A stretch of 64,000 nucleotides of DNA, taken from NCBI GenBank assembly GCA_017745235.1, contig JAGHZU010000007.1:148890-212889 (forward strand), written 5' to 3'. Shown here in pieces: positions 16,874-25,647 of this stretch (the first letter of the stretch is position 1; each line of letters starts with the position of its first letter). Source of the DNA: Caulobacter sp. Lineage in GTDB: Bacteria > Pseudomonadota > Alphaproteobacteria > Caulobacterales > Caulobacteraceae. Under the pieces are notes generated by a model. The model searched no databases. It saw nothing but the letters and a program-made list of their open reading frames with translations, and was not told the origin of the DNA. Made by a program: the position numbers and the translations under genes.

Positions 16874-18196
16874 CTACGCGGCGACTAGGTCGCGACGCGA
16901 CGGGACGTCCCCCGCCAGGATCGCCCGGGCCGCGGCCAAGCCGCTGGCCACCGCGTCCTCACGGCCGCCCGCCTGATGCAGGCCTGCGCCGCCAGCCAGG
17001 TGCAGGGTCGGGAACTGCATGCGCAAATCCAGCAGCACCATGCGGCGATGCTCGTCGCAGGCCTCGTCCTGGATGGCGCGCACCTTGCGTCGGCGAAGCA
17101 CGCGGGCGTCCACCACGGTGTCCGGCGACATCACCCCCATGACCGCCGCCTCGCGCCAGGCCAGGGCCACCAGGTCTTCGTCACGGGCGGTCCACAGGCC
17201 GTCCCCCTCGAAGCAGAAATACTCCAGGCCCAGACACCTCAGGTCGCCCGCCGGCGCCATCTCGGCGGTCCAGGCGCCATAGTTTTCGACCCGACTGGCC
17301 TGCAGCCCCTGATCGTGCACCTCGATCGCGTCCTCATCCAGGATGCGGGCCGGCCTGCCGATCAGGGCCACCGTCACCTGGTCGCGGTACATCAGCTCAC
17401 CCGCGTGGAACACGCTGATCGGCGTGGGATGCAACGCCTTGGCCAGCTCCCGCAATGGCAAGGTCGAGACCAGTTGAAGCGCCGTCAGGATCTCGATCGC
17501 ACCGTCCGCGCCGCGCGCCTCGACCGTCCACCGTCGTTCGGCCTCGTCATAGGCCAGACGCTCCACGCGCCGATCCAGCCGGATACGGCCGCCGTTGGCC
17601 CGGATGCGGTCGGCGCAGGCGTCCCAGACCGCGCCGGAGCCTCGTACGGGATAGCGGAAGATCTCGCCGCTCTCGGCTCCAGCCATGCCGGCCGGCGTCT
17701 CCGCGCACGACAACCCCGACACCTTCTCAACGAACGGCTGGAACAGCGCGGCCGCCAGGCGTCGTCCGAAGCGGTTGCGGATCTCGTCCAGGACCGTGCG
17801 CGGCGCACGGATCGGCGACAGCCTGGCCAGGCCCAGCGACGCCAGGGCGGCCAGTCCGCTGCTCAGACCCTGATGCGAAAGGAACCGCAAGGCCTTCAAC
17901 GGATAGGCGTGAAAGCGCTCGCGGTGATAGAGGCTCGAGACCCGCGGACGCCCGACGAACCCACCGGCCGGCAGATCCTCCCAGAACGCCTGGACCGCCG
18001 GATCGGTGGTCTCGAACGAGCGGCCGTCCTGATCGATGCGGAAACCACCGTGTGTCACCGTGCGGCCCCGGCCGCCCACCTCTTCCGGATCGGCCTCCAG
18101 CACAGTGACCGCCCGCCCCGCCCGGACCAGGGCGTCGGCCGCCGCCAACCCCGCCGGACCCGCGCCCACGACCAGGATGTCCACATGCTCGGTCAT
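16874..18196 (-). CDS. FAD-dependent amine oxidase / protoporphyrinogen-oxidase-like protein
   Basis: A 440-residue flavoprotein. The N-terminal Rossmann motif VDILVVGAGPAGLAAADALVRAGRAVTVLEA binds FAD, followed by GGRGRTV, the usual amine-oxidase arginine segment. The C-terminal FAD segment is LHLAGGAGLHQAGGREDAVASGLAAARAI. Between them are blocks resembling UDP-galactopyranose mutase and desaturase-like NAD(P)/FAD proteins (FVEKVSGLSCAETPAG). The substrate cannot be named. ATG at 18196 is the natural start before the Rossmann strand. No operon partner: it is convergent with the small gene on the left, and the oxidase subunit gene to the right ends 118 bases away. Confidence 0.8.
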   Translation of the reverse strand: MTEHVDILVVGAGPAGLAAADALVRAGRAVTVLEADPEEVGGRGRTVTHGGFRIDQDGRSFETTDPAVQAFWEDLPAGGFVGRPRVSSLYHRERFHAYPLKALRFLSHQGLSSGLAALASLGLARLSPIRAPRTVLDEIRNRFGRRLAAALFQPFVEKVSGLSCAETPAGMAGAESGEIFRYPVRGSGAVWDACADRIRANGGRIRLDRRVERLAYDEAERRWTVEARGADGAIEILTALQLVSTLPLRELAKALHPTPISVFHAGELMYRDQVTVALIGRPARILDEDAIEVHDQGLQASRVENYGAWTAEMAPAGDLRCLGLEYFCFEGDGLWTARDEDLVALAWREAAVMGVMSPDTVVDARVLRRRKVRAIQDEACDEHRRMVLLDLRMQFPTLHLAGGAGLHQAGGREDAVASGLAAARAILAGDVPSRRDLVAA

Positions 18197-18313
18197 GATG
18201 GTCCGCTTCCTCGTTTCCGGCAGGATCGCGGAACCAGGTTAAGAACCCCACGCCAGCTTGGCCGAAAACCTGGAAGACCTTGGCCTTGGGACGCTATGTC
18301 GCGCCCCAGGCCG

Positions 18314-20509
18314 TCAGGCCAGTTGGTCGCCGATCGGTAGGCTGCGGATGCGCTTGCCGGTGGCGGCGAAGATGGCGTTGACCAGGGCGGCAGGCGACGG
18401 CGGCAAGGCCGGCTCGCCCAGGCCGGTCGGCGGATTGTCGGTGATACGGAAATGCACCTCCACCTCCGGCGCGTCGGCCAGGCGCAGCAGGGGGAAGTCG
18501 CCGAAGTTGCTCTGGGTCACCGCGCCGTTCTCGATGGTGATCGCCTGGCCCAGGGTCGATCCGATGCCATCCAGCACCGAGCCCTGCACCTGCTGTTCGG
18601 CCCCGTTCGGATTGACGATCTGGCTGCCGACATCGACCGCCGCCCAGGCCTTGCGGACCTTGACCTGCCCCTCCGACACCGCCACCTCCATCACCACCGC
18701 GACATAGCCCCTGTGGCTGTAGTGGCAAGCCACGCCCAGGCCCACGCCCTTGGGCAGGGCCCGGCCCCAGCCGGACTTCTCGGCCACGAGGTCCAGCACT
18801 CCACGCATGCGGCCGGTGTGGAAGCTGTCGCCCTTTCCCGGCTCGCCAATCAGGCGCGGCTCGCCCAGCAGACGGCGGCGGAAGGCCACGGGATCCTCGC
18901 CCGCCGCATGGGCCACCTCGTCGGTAAAACCCTGCAGCACGAAGCCGTAGGCGTTGTTGCCCGGCGCCCGCAGCCAGCCGGTCGGCACGCCCAGCGGCAT
19001 CACCGACACGTCCAGCGCGTAGTTCGGCACGGCCCCATAAGGGAACTGGGTGGCGTTCATGCCTGCGGCGCGGACAAACCTCTCGCCCTCGCCGAACGAG
19101 ACGAAGTGGTTGCGCCAGGCCACCACCTCGCCCTTGGCGTCCAGGCCCGCCGACAGCCGGTGCCAGCCGGCCGGGCGGTAGAAGTCGTGCTGCATGTCGT
19201 CCTCGCGGGTCCACAGCAGCTTGACCGGCGCGCCCACCACCTTGGAGATCCACGCCGCCTCGACCATGAAGTCGTTCATCAGCCGCCGGCCGAAGCCGCC
19301 GCCGCTGCGGGTGAAATGGATGGTGATGTCCTCGGGCTTGATCCCCAGGGTCTTGGCCACCAGCTCGCGGCCGTCCTCGGGGTTCTGGGCCGGGGCCCAG
19401 ATCTCGACCTTGCCGTCCTTGAAGCTGGCCGTGCAGTTCTGCGGCTCCAGGGTGGCGTGGGCGTTGAAGGGATAGCTGTAGTCGGCCTGGACCACCTTCG
19501 CCGCTCCCGCCAAGGCCGCCTTGGGATCGCCCACCGTGCGCACATTGCGATGCGGCGGCTGGCCGTGCAGTTCGGCGGCCTTGGCCGCGAAGCTGGCGCT
19601 GCCCTGGGCGCTGGTCGGATGTTCGGCCCAGGTCACCTCCAGAGCGTTGCGGCCCTTGCGCGCGGCCCACCAGGTGTCGGCGACCACCACCACCCCGCCT
19701 AGCAGACCCTCCAGTTCGCTTCCGCCGTCAACGACGAAGGCGTGCCGCACGCCCTTGACCGCCTTGGCCGGCGCGAGGTCGACCTTGGCCACCTTGGCGG
19801 CGAAGACCGGAGCCTTCAGGAAGGTCGCGTACAGCATGCCCGGCACGCGCACGTCGATGCCGTACAGCGGCTTGCCCTCGACGATGGCGGGGGTGTCGGA
19901 CTGGCGCTGGGCCTTGCCGATGATGCGATAGGTCTTGGGGTCCTTCAGCACCAAGGTCTTGGGGTCGGGCGCGGGCAGGGCGGCGGCGGCCTGGGCCAGT
20001 TCGGCGTAGGACGCGCGGCGGCCGCCGGCGCGGTCGACCACGAAGCCAGGCTCGGTCGTCAGGCCCACGGCCGGAACCTTCCAACGCTGGGCGGCGGCGG
20101 CGATCAGCATTGCGCGGCCCGTCGCGCCCACCTGGCGCATGGGCTCCCAGTCGTCGGGCGTGGAGGTGCTGCCCCCGGCCGACTGCTCGCCGAACACCTT
20201 GGCGTCGATCGGCGACTGCTCGATGCGGACCTTCGCCCAGTCGACGTCCAGTTCCTCGGCGATCAGCATCGGCATCGAGGTCTTGATCCCCTGCCCGATC
20301 TCCGGCCGCTTGGCGGCGATGGTCACCAGGCCGTCGGGCGCGATGCGCACGAAGGCCTCGAAGGGACCGCCCAGCGTCTCGTCGGCCGCCCGGCCCAAAC
20401 CCGGCAGGCCGAACGACAGCAGCAGCCCCCCGCCCGCCGCCGCGCCGGCGCGCAGGAACAGCCGGCGGGAAAGGTCGGTCGGGACCCGGTCGATCATGCG
20501 CGCGTCCAT
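18314..20509 (-). CDS. Molybdopterin-dependent aldehyde/isoquinoline oxidoreductase large subunit (IorB-like)
   Basis: A 731-residue large subunit of the xanthine-oxidase superfamily. A Tat signal is present at the N-terminus (SRRLFLRAGAAAGGG), as in periplasmic IorB-type proteins. Blocks of the Mo-cofactor domains are clear: RPEIGQGIKTSMPMLIAEEL, VGATGRAMLI, HATLEPQNCTASF, SGGGFGRRLMNDF, LRAPGNNAYGFVLQGFTDE, and the end segment NPPTGLGEPALPPSPAALVNAIFAATGKRI with the catalytic-type Glu. Its ATG lies 2 bases after the small-subunit stop, so the pair is one operon. Family members oxidise aldehydes or N-heterocycles; the substrate is unknown. No cytochrome subunit gene is adjacent. Confidence 0.92.
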   Translation of the reverse strand: MDARMIDRVPTDLSRRLFLRAGAAAGGGLLLSFGLPGLGRAADETLGGPFEAFVRIAPDGLVTIAAKRPEIGQGIKTSMPMLIAEELDVDWAKVRIEQSPIDAKVFGEQSAGGSTSTPDDWEPMRQVGATGRAMLIAAAAQRWKVPAVGLTTEPGFVVDRAGGRRASYAELAQAAAALPAPDPKTLVLKDPKTYRIIGKAQRQSDTPAIVEGKPLYGIDVRVPGMLYATFLKAPVFAAKVAKVDLAPAKAVKGVRHAFVVDGGSELEGLLGGVVVVADTWWAARKGRNALEVTWAEHPTSAQGSASFAAKAAELHGQPPHRNVRTVGDPKAALAGAAKVVQADYSYPFNAHATLEPQNCTASFKDGKVEIWAPAQNPEDGRELVAKTLGIKPEDITIHFTRSGGGFGRRLMNDFMVEAAWISKVVGAPVKLLWTREDDMQHDFYRPAGWHRLSAGLDAKGEVVAWRNHFVSFGEGERFVRAAGMNATQFPYGAVPNYALDVSVMPLGVPTGWLRAPGNNAYGFVLQGFTDEVAHAAGEDPVAFRRRLLGEPRLIGEPGKGDSFHTGRMRGVLDLVAEKSGWGRALPKGVGLGVACHYSHRGYVAVVMEVAVSEGQVKVRKAWAAVDVGSQIVNPNGAEQQVQGSVLDGIGSTLGQAITIENGAVTQSNFGDFPLLRLADAPEVEVHFRITDNPPTGLGEPALPPSPAALVNAIFAATGKRIRSLPIGDQLA

Positions 20510-20511
20510 GG

Positions 20512-20976
20512 TCACGCCTCCACCTGGCCCGAGGCCGCCTTGATGGCCTTGCGGATGCGGAGATAGGTGGCGCAGCGGCAGAGGTTGCCGTTCATCGCCG
20601 CGTCGATCTCCTCGTCGGTCGGCCTGGGCGCGGCGTGCAGCAGGGCCGTCGCCGACATGATCTGGCCGGCCTGGCAATAGCCGCATTGGGGTACGTCGAC
20701 GGCCTTCCAGGCCTCCTGCACCCTGGCGCCCACCGGATCGGCGCCCACGCCCTCGATCGTGGTGACCTGCCTGGACGCCGCCCGCGACAGCGAAGTCACG
20801 CACGAGCGCACCGGCGTTCCGTCCAGGTGCACCGTGCAGGCCCCGCATTGGGCCACGCCGCAGCCGTACTTGGTTCCCACCATGCCCAGGAGGTCGCGCA
20901 GCACCCACAGCAGCGGGGTGTCGGGCTCGGCGTCGACGTCGTGGACCTGACTGTTGACCGTGAGCTTGACCGTCAT
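20512..20976 (-). CDS. [2Fe-2S] small subunit of the molybdenum hydroxylase (IorA-like)
   Basis: A 154-residue electron-transfer subunit. The plant-type ferredoxin cluster is bound by CGVAQCGAC with a later Cys (VRSC), and the C-terminal helical cluster by CGYCQAGQ and CRCATY. This is the classical two-cluster pattern of small subunits in this superfamily. ATG at 20976 is preceded by GAGAGGTGG. The gene precedes the large subunit with 2 bases between. Its upstream region (20977-21185) is shared with the divergent phosphate operon and contains a likely Pho box, so the two may influence each other. Confidence 0.94.
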   Translation of the reverse strand: MTVKLTVNSQVHDVDAEPDTPLLWVLRDLLGMVGTKYGCGVAQCGACTVHLDGTPVRSCVTSLSRAASRQVTTIEGVGADPVGARVQEAWKAVDVPQCGYCQAGQIMSATALLHAAPRPTDEEIDAAMNGNLCRCATYLRIRKAIKAASGQVEA

Positions 20977-21054
20977 TCCACCTCTCCAGATCCGACGCGG
21001 AGGCACACTGCCAAAGCTCGCCGACGGCGCCCAGGGGCCACGGTCGTTACAAAA

Positions 21055-21072
21055 GCGTCATTAAACTGTCGC
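21055..21072 (+). promoter_or_regulatory. Pho box before the pit operon
   Basis: GCGTCATTAAACTGTCGC matches the Pho box CTGTCATAAAACTGTCAC at 14 of 18 positions, including both GTCA-type cores 11 bases apart. A further partial repeat (CGTTACAAAAG, 21045-21055) extends it upstream. It lies 113 bases before the DUF47 gene. In Sinorhizobium the equivalent orfA-pit operon is under PhoB control, which supports the reading. Confidence 0.65.
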
Positions 21073-21185
21073 GTCGGGCTTGAACCCGGGCCGCTTCCAT
21101 GGTTCCGGTCCGCGTTTTCGGGCGTTGCTCCTTCCGTAGGGGCGCGTGCGACCCTCAACGCTTCGAAACAGAGGATGAAGCGACC

Positions 21186-21830
21186 ATGCTGGGCTTGTTC
21201 CGGGCCGTGATGCCCAAGGAAGACCGCTTCTTCGACCTGTTCGCCCAACACGCCCAGACCCTGGTGTCCGGCGCCCAGGCCCTGCGGGATCTGATGGAAG
21301 GCGGCGAGGGCGTCGAGGCCGCCAGCGCCCGCGTCTATCAGTACGAGGAAGAAGCCGACGAGATCACCCGCCAGGTGATGGGCGCCATCCGCCGCAGCTT
21401 CATCACTCCGTTCGACCGCAGCGACATCCAGAACCTGACCACCTCGCTGGACGACGCCATCGACCAGATGCGCAAGACCGCCAAGGTGGTCAGCCTGTTC
21501 GAGGTGAAGACCTTCGAGCCCCAGATGCGCGAGATGGCCCAGATCATCGTCCAGGCCGCCGAGCTTACCGTCGAGGCCGTCTCCCTGCTGCCGAAGATGC
21601 GTGAGAACGCCCACCGCCTGACCGAGCTGGCCGTGAAAGTCACCCAGATCGAGGATCAGGCCGACCACATCTACGACCAGGGCCGCAAGGCGCTGTTCCT
21701 GGCCAGCCGCACGGGCGACCCGATGACCTTCATCGTCGGCGTCGACATCTACAGCCACCTGGAGAAGGTGGTCGACCGGTTCGAAGACGTCGCCAACTGC
21801 ATCAGCGGCATCGTGGTCGAGCAAGTCTAG
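21186..21830 (+). CDS. PhoU-like DUF47 protein, partner of the Pit transporter
   Basis: A 214-residue all-helical protein of the DUF47/TIGR00153 group. Typical parts are the MLGLFRAVMPKEDRFFDLFAQHAQT opening, the EEEADEITRQVMGAIRRSFITPFDRSDIQNL block, and the closing HLEKVVDRFEDVANCISGIVVEQV. The ExxxD/ED pairs are metal-binding in PhoU-type folds. These proteins sit beside Pit phosphate transporters and modulate them. ATG at 21186 follows a weak GGATGAAG element; a longer frame upstream is not used. Its tag stop overlaps the GTG start of pit by one base (TAGTG), so translation is coupled. Confidence 0.93.
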   Translation: MLGLFRAVMPKEDRFFDLFAQHAQTLVSGAQALRDLMEGGEGVEAASARVYQYEEEADEITRQVMGAIRRSFITPFDRSDIQNLTTSLDDAIDQMRKTAKVVSLFEVKTFEPQMREMAQIIVQAAELTVEAVSLLPKMRENAHRLTELAVKVTQIEDQADHIYDQGRKALFLASRTGDPMTFIVGVDIYSHLEKVVDRFEDVANCISGIVVEQV

Positions 21831-22831
21831 TGGACGCCGCCCTCCTGATCCTGGTCTTCCTGGTGGTCGTCGCCCTGGCGTTCGACTTCCTGAACGGCCT
21901 GCACGACGCGGCCAACTCGATCGCCACGATCGTCTCCACGCGCGTGCTGTCGGCGAAGTGGGCCGTGCTGTGGGCGGCGTTCTTCAACTTCATCGCCTTC
22001 CTCTTCTTCGGCCTGCACGTGGCCAAGACCGTGGGGTCCGGGATCATCGACCCCCACATCATCAGCGACCGGGTGATCTTCGCGGCCTTGATGGGCGCGA
22101 TCAGCTGGAACCTGATCACCTGGTGGGCGGGCATCCCCTCCTCCAGCTCGCACGCCCTGATCGGCGGACTGGTCGGCGCCTCGGTGGCCCGGGTCGGCGG
22201 CTTCGGCGCCGTGCAGTGGGCCGGCCTGGGCAAGACCGCCGCCGGCATCATCGTCTCGCCGATGATGGGCTTCTTCCTGGCCCTGTTGCTGGTGCTGGTT
22301 GTCAGCTGGACCTTCCTGAAGAGCTCGCCGTTCTTCGCCGACCGGGTGTTCCGCAAGCTGCAGTTCGTCTCGGCCGCGCTCTACTCGCTGGGTCACGGGG
22401 GCAACGACGCCCAGAAGACCATGGGCATCATCGCCGCCCTGCTGTTCGCCCACGGCGTCACCGGCAAGGCCGGTGAAATCCCGCTGTGGGTGGTGCTGTC
22501 GTGCCAGACGGCCATGGCGTTCGGCACCCTGTTCGGCGGCTGGCGCATCGTCCACACCATGGGCAGCAAGATCACCCGCCTGACCCCCATGCAGGGCTTT
22601 TGCGCCGAGACGGGCGGCGCGATCACCCTGTTCCTGGCCACCCACATCGGCGTTCCGGTCTCGACGACTCACACCATCACGGGCGCTATTGTAGGCGTGG
22701 GCGCCTCGCGCCGCGTGTCGGCCGTCCGTTGGGGCGTGGCCAAGAGCATCGTGACCGCCTGGATCGTCACCCTGCCCGCGGCCGGCCTGGTGGCGGCCGT
22801 CTGCTATTACCTTGGGTTCTGGATGAAGTGA
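21830..22831 (+). CDS. pit: Low-affinity inorganic phosphate transporter (PiT family)
   Basis: A 333-residue membrane transporter that imports metal-phosphate with protons. Both inverted PiT signatures are visible: FDFLNGLHDAANSIATIVSTRVL near residue 20 and SLGHGGNDAQKTMGIIAALL near residue 187. The matching GxxxSSSHALIGG (PSSSSHALIGGLVGA) and VPVSTTHTITGAIVGVG loops follow each. About ten helices are expected. The GTG start at 21830 overlaps the DUF47 stop. The length is at the short end for the family, as in rhizobial Pit. The stop overlaps the Nudix start by 4 bases, making a three-gene operon. Confidence 0.95.
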   Translation: MDAALLILVFLVVVALAFDFLNGLHDAANSIATIVSTRVLSAKWAVLWAAFFNFIAFLFFGLHVAKTVGSGIIDPHIISDRVIFAALMGAISWNLITWWAGIPSSSSHALIGGLVGASVARVGGFGAVQWAGLGKTAAGIIVSPMMGFFLALLLVLVVSWTFLKSSPFFADRVFRKLQFVSAALYSLGHGGNDAQKTMGIIAALLFAHGVTGKAGEIPLWVVLSCQTAMAFGTLFGGWRIVHTMGSKITRLTPMQGFCAETGGAITLFLATHIGVPVSTTHTITGAIVGVGASRRVSAVRWGVAKSIVTAWIVTLPAAGLVAAVCYYLGFWMK

Positions 22832-23409
22832 GCGGCAAGGCGGGCGCAAAGCAGGGGGAAGGCAAGAGACAGGCGCGGCGCCGGCAGGTGGCCGCCCTGC
22901 CCTGGCGCGCCCTCGACGCCGCCGGCAAGGTCGCCCCTCCCCTCGAGATCCTGTTGGTCTCCTCGCGCGAGACCCGCCGCTGGGTGATCCCCAAGGGCTG
23001 GCCCATGAAGGGCAAGGCGAACCATGAGGCCGCCGCCCAGGAGGCCTACGAGGAGGCCGGGCTGCAAGGCCGCATCGTTGAGACCCCCTTCGGCGAATAT
23101 CCCTATCTCAAGCGCCTGAAGAGCGGCGCCGGACGCGACGTGACCGTCGACGTCTATCCGCTTGAGGTGACCAGCCAGCTCGACGTCTGGCCCGAGAAGG
23201 GCCAGCGCAGCCTGCAATGGATGTCGCCGATCGAGGCCGCCTTGGCCGTGCAGGAGCCCGAATTGCGCGACCTGATCGCCCGCTTCGCCGGCGTGTCCCT
23301 GCCCGAGGAAGAGCGTCCCGCGCCCGTTCCGGCCCCCACGCCGGTGCGCGTGGCGTTCCAGCGGCTTCGCCGTCGGGTCAACGCCCTTTGGCGCCGCGCC
23401 CGCCGCTGA
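22828..23409 (+). CDS. Nudix hydrolase, diphosphoinositol-polyphosphatase-like
   Basis: A 193-residue protein. A Nudix helix is visible as KGKANHEAAAQEAYEEAGLQG, preceded by RRWVIPKGWP, which is the layout of the DIPP-type subgroup. The conserved Arg of the box is replaced by Gln (QEAYEEAG). The C-terminal 40 residues are proline- then arginine-rich (VPAPTPVRVAFQRLRRRVNALWRRARR). GTG at 22828 is chosen because it overlaps the pit stop by 4 bases (GTGA) and gives a complete fold. Substrates of related enzymes are (di)nucleoside or inositol polyphosphates; being in a phosphate-transport operon is suggestive only. Confidence 0.85.
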   Translation: MSGKAGAKQGEGKRQARRRQVAALPWRALDAAGKVAPPLEILLVSSRETRRWVIPKGWPMKGKANHEAAAQEAYEEAGLQGRIVETPFGEYPYLKRLKSGAGRDVTVDVYPLEVTSQLDVWPEKGQRSLQWMSPIEAALAVQEPELRDLIARFAGVSLPEEERPAPVPAPTPVRVAFQRLRRRVNALWRRARR

Positions 23410-23488
23410 CTTTTCCAAAGGCTGGGGATAACTCGACAAATCCCTCGCCGTTCACTATGTTCTCGTTCTGTTCACGACGAGAATCGCC

Positions 23489-24217
23489 ATGCAGCTGTCT
23501 CTCGATCTCGCGACCTCGCCCCTGGAGGCGGTGCGCGACGACCTGTTGAAGATCTTCGGCCCCCAGCGTCCCAGCCGGCGGCTCGACCCGGTGTCCCAGC
23601 TTGTTCGCTCGATGATCGGCGGCAAGACCAGGGACGAGGTCTCCTGGGCGGTGTTCGAGCGACTGCGCGACCGTTTCAAGACCTGGGAGGCCCTGGCCGA
23701 GGCGAGCGACGCCGAGGTGCTGGAACAGATCCGTCCGGTCACCCATCCCGAGGACAAGGCGCGCCATTTGCCTCACGCCTTGCGGATCGTCCAGGTGCGC
23801 AGCGGCTGGAAGCTGACGCTGGACCATCTGGCCGAACTGGAGCTGGACAGCGCCCGATACTGGCTGCAAGGCCTGCCCGGCGTGGGGGTCAAGGTCGCCG
23901 CCTGCGTGCTGAACTTCAGCCCGCTGAACATGCGGGCCCTGGTGATCGACACCCACGTGCACCGCACCGCCGTTCGCCTGGGCCTGATTCCGGCCCACTA
24001 CGACACCGCCCACGCCTACCGCGCCCTGATGGACATGGTCCCCGACAGCTGGACCGCCGAGGATCTCTACGAACTGCACTGGTTGATGAAGGGCCTCGGA
24101 CAGATGCTCTGCGCGTTCCACGCCCCCCGGTGCGGGGCCTGCGGCCTGAAGAGCGCCTGTCCCCGCGTGGGCGTCGAACGCAGCGCCGACATCCTGGCCT
24201 GGCGCCCCCGGAGCTGA
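23489..24217 (+). CDS. Endonuclease III-like HhH-GPD DNA glycosylase
   Basis: A 242-residue base-excision-repair protein. The helix-hairpin-helix is LQGLPGVGVKVAACVLNF with the Lys typical of bifunctional glycosylase/lyases. The catalytic Asp follows in VIDTHVHR. The C-terminus holds the iron-sulfur loop C-x6-C-x2-C-x5-C (CAFHAPRCGACGLKSAC). It is longer at the N-terminus than Nth itself and the barrel residues differ from Nth, so it belongs to a separate branch rather than being the main nth. The ATG start at 23489 gives the usual FGPQRPSRRLDPVSQLVRSMIGGKTRD lead. It stands alone, 79 bases after the Nudix gene. Confidence 0.9.
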   Translation: MQLSLDLATSPLEAVRDDLLKIFGPQRPSRRLDPVSQLVRSMIGGKTRDEVSWAVFERLRDRFKTWEALAEASDAEVLEQIRPVTHPEDKARHLPHALRIVQVRSGWKLTLDHLAELELDSARYWLQGLPGVGVKVAACVLNFSPLNMRALVIDTHVHRTAVRLGLIPAHYDTAHAYRALMDMVPDSWTAEDLYELHWLMKGLGQMLCAFHAPRCGACGLKSACPRVGVERSADILAWRPRS

Positions 24218-24258
24218 CATCGCATCCTGCGCGAGACGCCAGCCCACGGAGCCCGACG

Positions 24259-24687
24259 ATGAGCCCCGCCGCCCCCGACGCCGCGATGATGGCCGCGCCC
24301 GAAGCGCTAGCCCGCTTCCTGGAGACCGGGGACGAAAGCCGGCTGGACGGCGTCTTCTCGGCTGGGGCGGTGACGATCCTGGAGAACTTCCCGCCCTACG
24401 TCTTCGAGGGGCAGCAAGGCCTGGCGCACTGGCGCGCCCAGATGGTCAACCATGTCGGCGCGATTTCCGACCTGAGGCACGGTTTCGGGACGCCGCAGGA
24501 CTTCGGCGCAGCGGACGACGTCGTCCACTTTACCCTGCCTACCCGATGGACCGGCGTGCGGGACGGTCGGTGGTTCGACGAACTGGGCGGCTGGACGTTC
24601 GTGCAAGTGCGCGAGGCCGGCGCCTGGCGCATCCGCTCCTACGGCTGGGCGGTCGTCAGTTTCGCGTGGGAGACGCCAGCGCCTTGA
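24259..24687 (+). CDS. SnoaL/NTF2-like domain protein
   Basis: A 142-residue single-domain protein with the cone-shaped NTF2 fold pattern: an N-terminal helix (ALARFLETGDESRLDGVFS), strand pairs around FPPYVFEGQQGLAHWRAQM, then VVHFTLPTRWTGVRDGRWFDELGGWTFVQVREAGAWRIRSYGW. Such proteins may be enzymes or small ligand binders. No catalytic residues can be assigned. ATG at 24259 fits the fold start. The last 32 bases overlap the 3' end of the convergent VanX-like gene, which is unusual but both reading frames are well supported. Confidence 0.75.
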   Translation: MSPAAPDAAMMAAPEALARFLETGDESRLDGVFSAGAVTILENFPPYVFEGQQGLAHWRAQMVNHVGAISDLRHGFGTPQDFGAADDVVHFTLPTRWTGVRDGRWFDELGGWTFVQVREAGAWRIRSYGWAVVSFAWETPAP

Positions 24688-25630
24688 AGGTCTGCGTCCC
24701 GATCCCGTAGCGGCGCCAGTCCTTGAAGTCGAAGTGCCACCACTCCTCGGGATAGACCTCGAAGCCTTGGGCCACCATCGCCTCCCTCAGGATCGCCCGC
24801 CGGGTCCGCTGCGCGGTCGTGCCCCCGATGAAGTCGGCATAGGCCCGATCGGAAAATTCGTCGTAGCGACTGGGCATCTCGACCGGCCGGCCGGTCCGCA
24901 GATCGTACAGCGTGAGGTCCACCGCACAGCCCCGGTTGTGCCGAGAGCCCTTGGCCGGGTCGGCGACGAAGGCGTGATTCTCCGGCGGCGTGGCCTCCCA
25001 GAACATCCAGGTCACGAACCAGGGACGATAGGCGTCGTGAATCAGCAGCCCGTAACCCTGCTTGGCCAAAGCCGCCTGTACCCGGCCCAGGGCTTCGGCG
25101 GCCGGACGCTGGAGATAGGCCGCGGCGCGCTCGTACAACGGCACGCCCATGAAGTTGTCGGCGCCGGCATAGCGGATGTCGAGCCGGATGCGCGGGTCGA
25201 TCTTGGTCAGGTCAACGAGGTCCGACGGCAGATGGTCGCCGGTCTCGACCGGCGGGCTTGCGGCCAGCGCCCGCTCGCGCAGGGCCGCCGGATCGGCGCG
25301 GACAGCCGCGCGGATTGCGGCCTGGGTCTCCGCCCCGAAGTCATGGAAGGCCAGCCGCGTCCCATCCAGGCGGACTGCGCCCTTCTCGAGGACCAACTCG
25401 CCGCCGCCGGCCACTGCATAGCGGCCGCCGCCCCTGGGCGTCAGGCGCGCGGCCGACAGCCCACGGCCGTCGGCGAACAGCGCCCCATCCCGTTCGAACA
25501 CGGTCAACGGCGCGGCCCGCTCGCCGTACTGCCCGATCGCGCCCCAAGGTGCCTTGCCCGCGGCGAAGGCGGGGGCAGCCAGGGCGCCGGCGGCGACGGA
25601 CAGAAAGGACCGTCTGGCCAGACCGTTCAT
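24656..25630 (-). CDS. Secreted D-alanyl-D-alanine dipeptidase (VanX family)
   Basis: A 324-residue zinc dipeptidase with an N-terminal Tat-type signal (LARRSFLSVAAGALAAPAFA). Residues about 35-135 form an extra beta-rich domain not present in short VanX. The catalytic part contains the family motifs SRHNRGCAVDLTLYD (His and Asp metal ligands) and EWWHFDFKDW (Glu base and His ligand). It would cut D-Ala-D-Ala, useful for reusing cell-wall peptides in the periplasm. ATG at 25630 is chosen over 25651 because the twin-arginine signal follows directly. It begins 17 bases after mmsA ends and could be in its transcript. Confidence 0.9.
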   Translation of the reverse strand: MNGLARRSFLSVAAGALAAPAFAAGKAPWGAIGQYGERAAPLTVFERDGALFADGRGLSAARLTPRGGGRYAVAGGGELVLEKGAVRLDGTRLAFHDFGAETQAAIRAAVRADPAALRERALAASPPVETGDHLPSDLVDLTKIDPRIRLDIRYAGADNFMGVPLYERAAAYLQRPAAEALGRVQAALAKQGYGLLIHDAYRPWFVTWMFWEATPPENHAFVADPAKGSRHNRGCAVDLTLYDLRTGRPVEMPSRYDEFSDRAYADFIGGTTAQRTRRAILREAMVAQGFEVYPEEWWHFDFKDWRRYGIGTQTFKALASPTRN

Positions 25631-25647
25631 CGCCGCCGCACCTCCGG

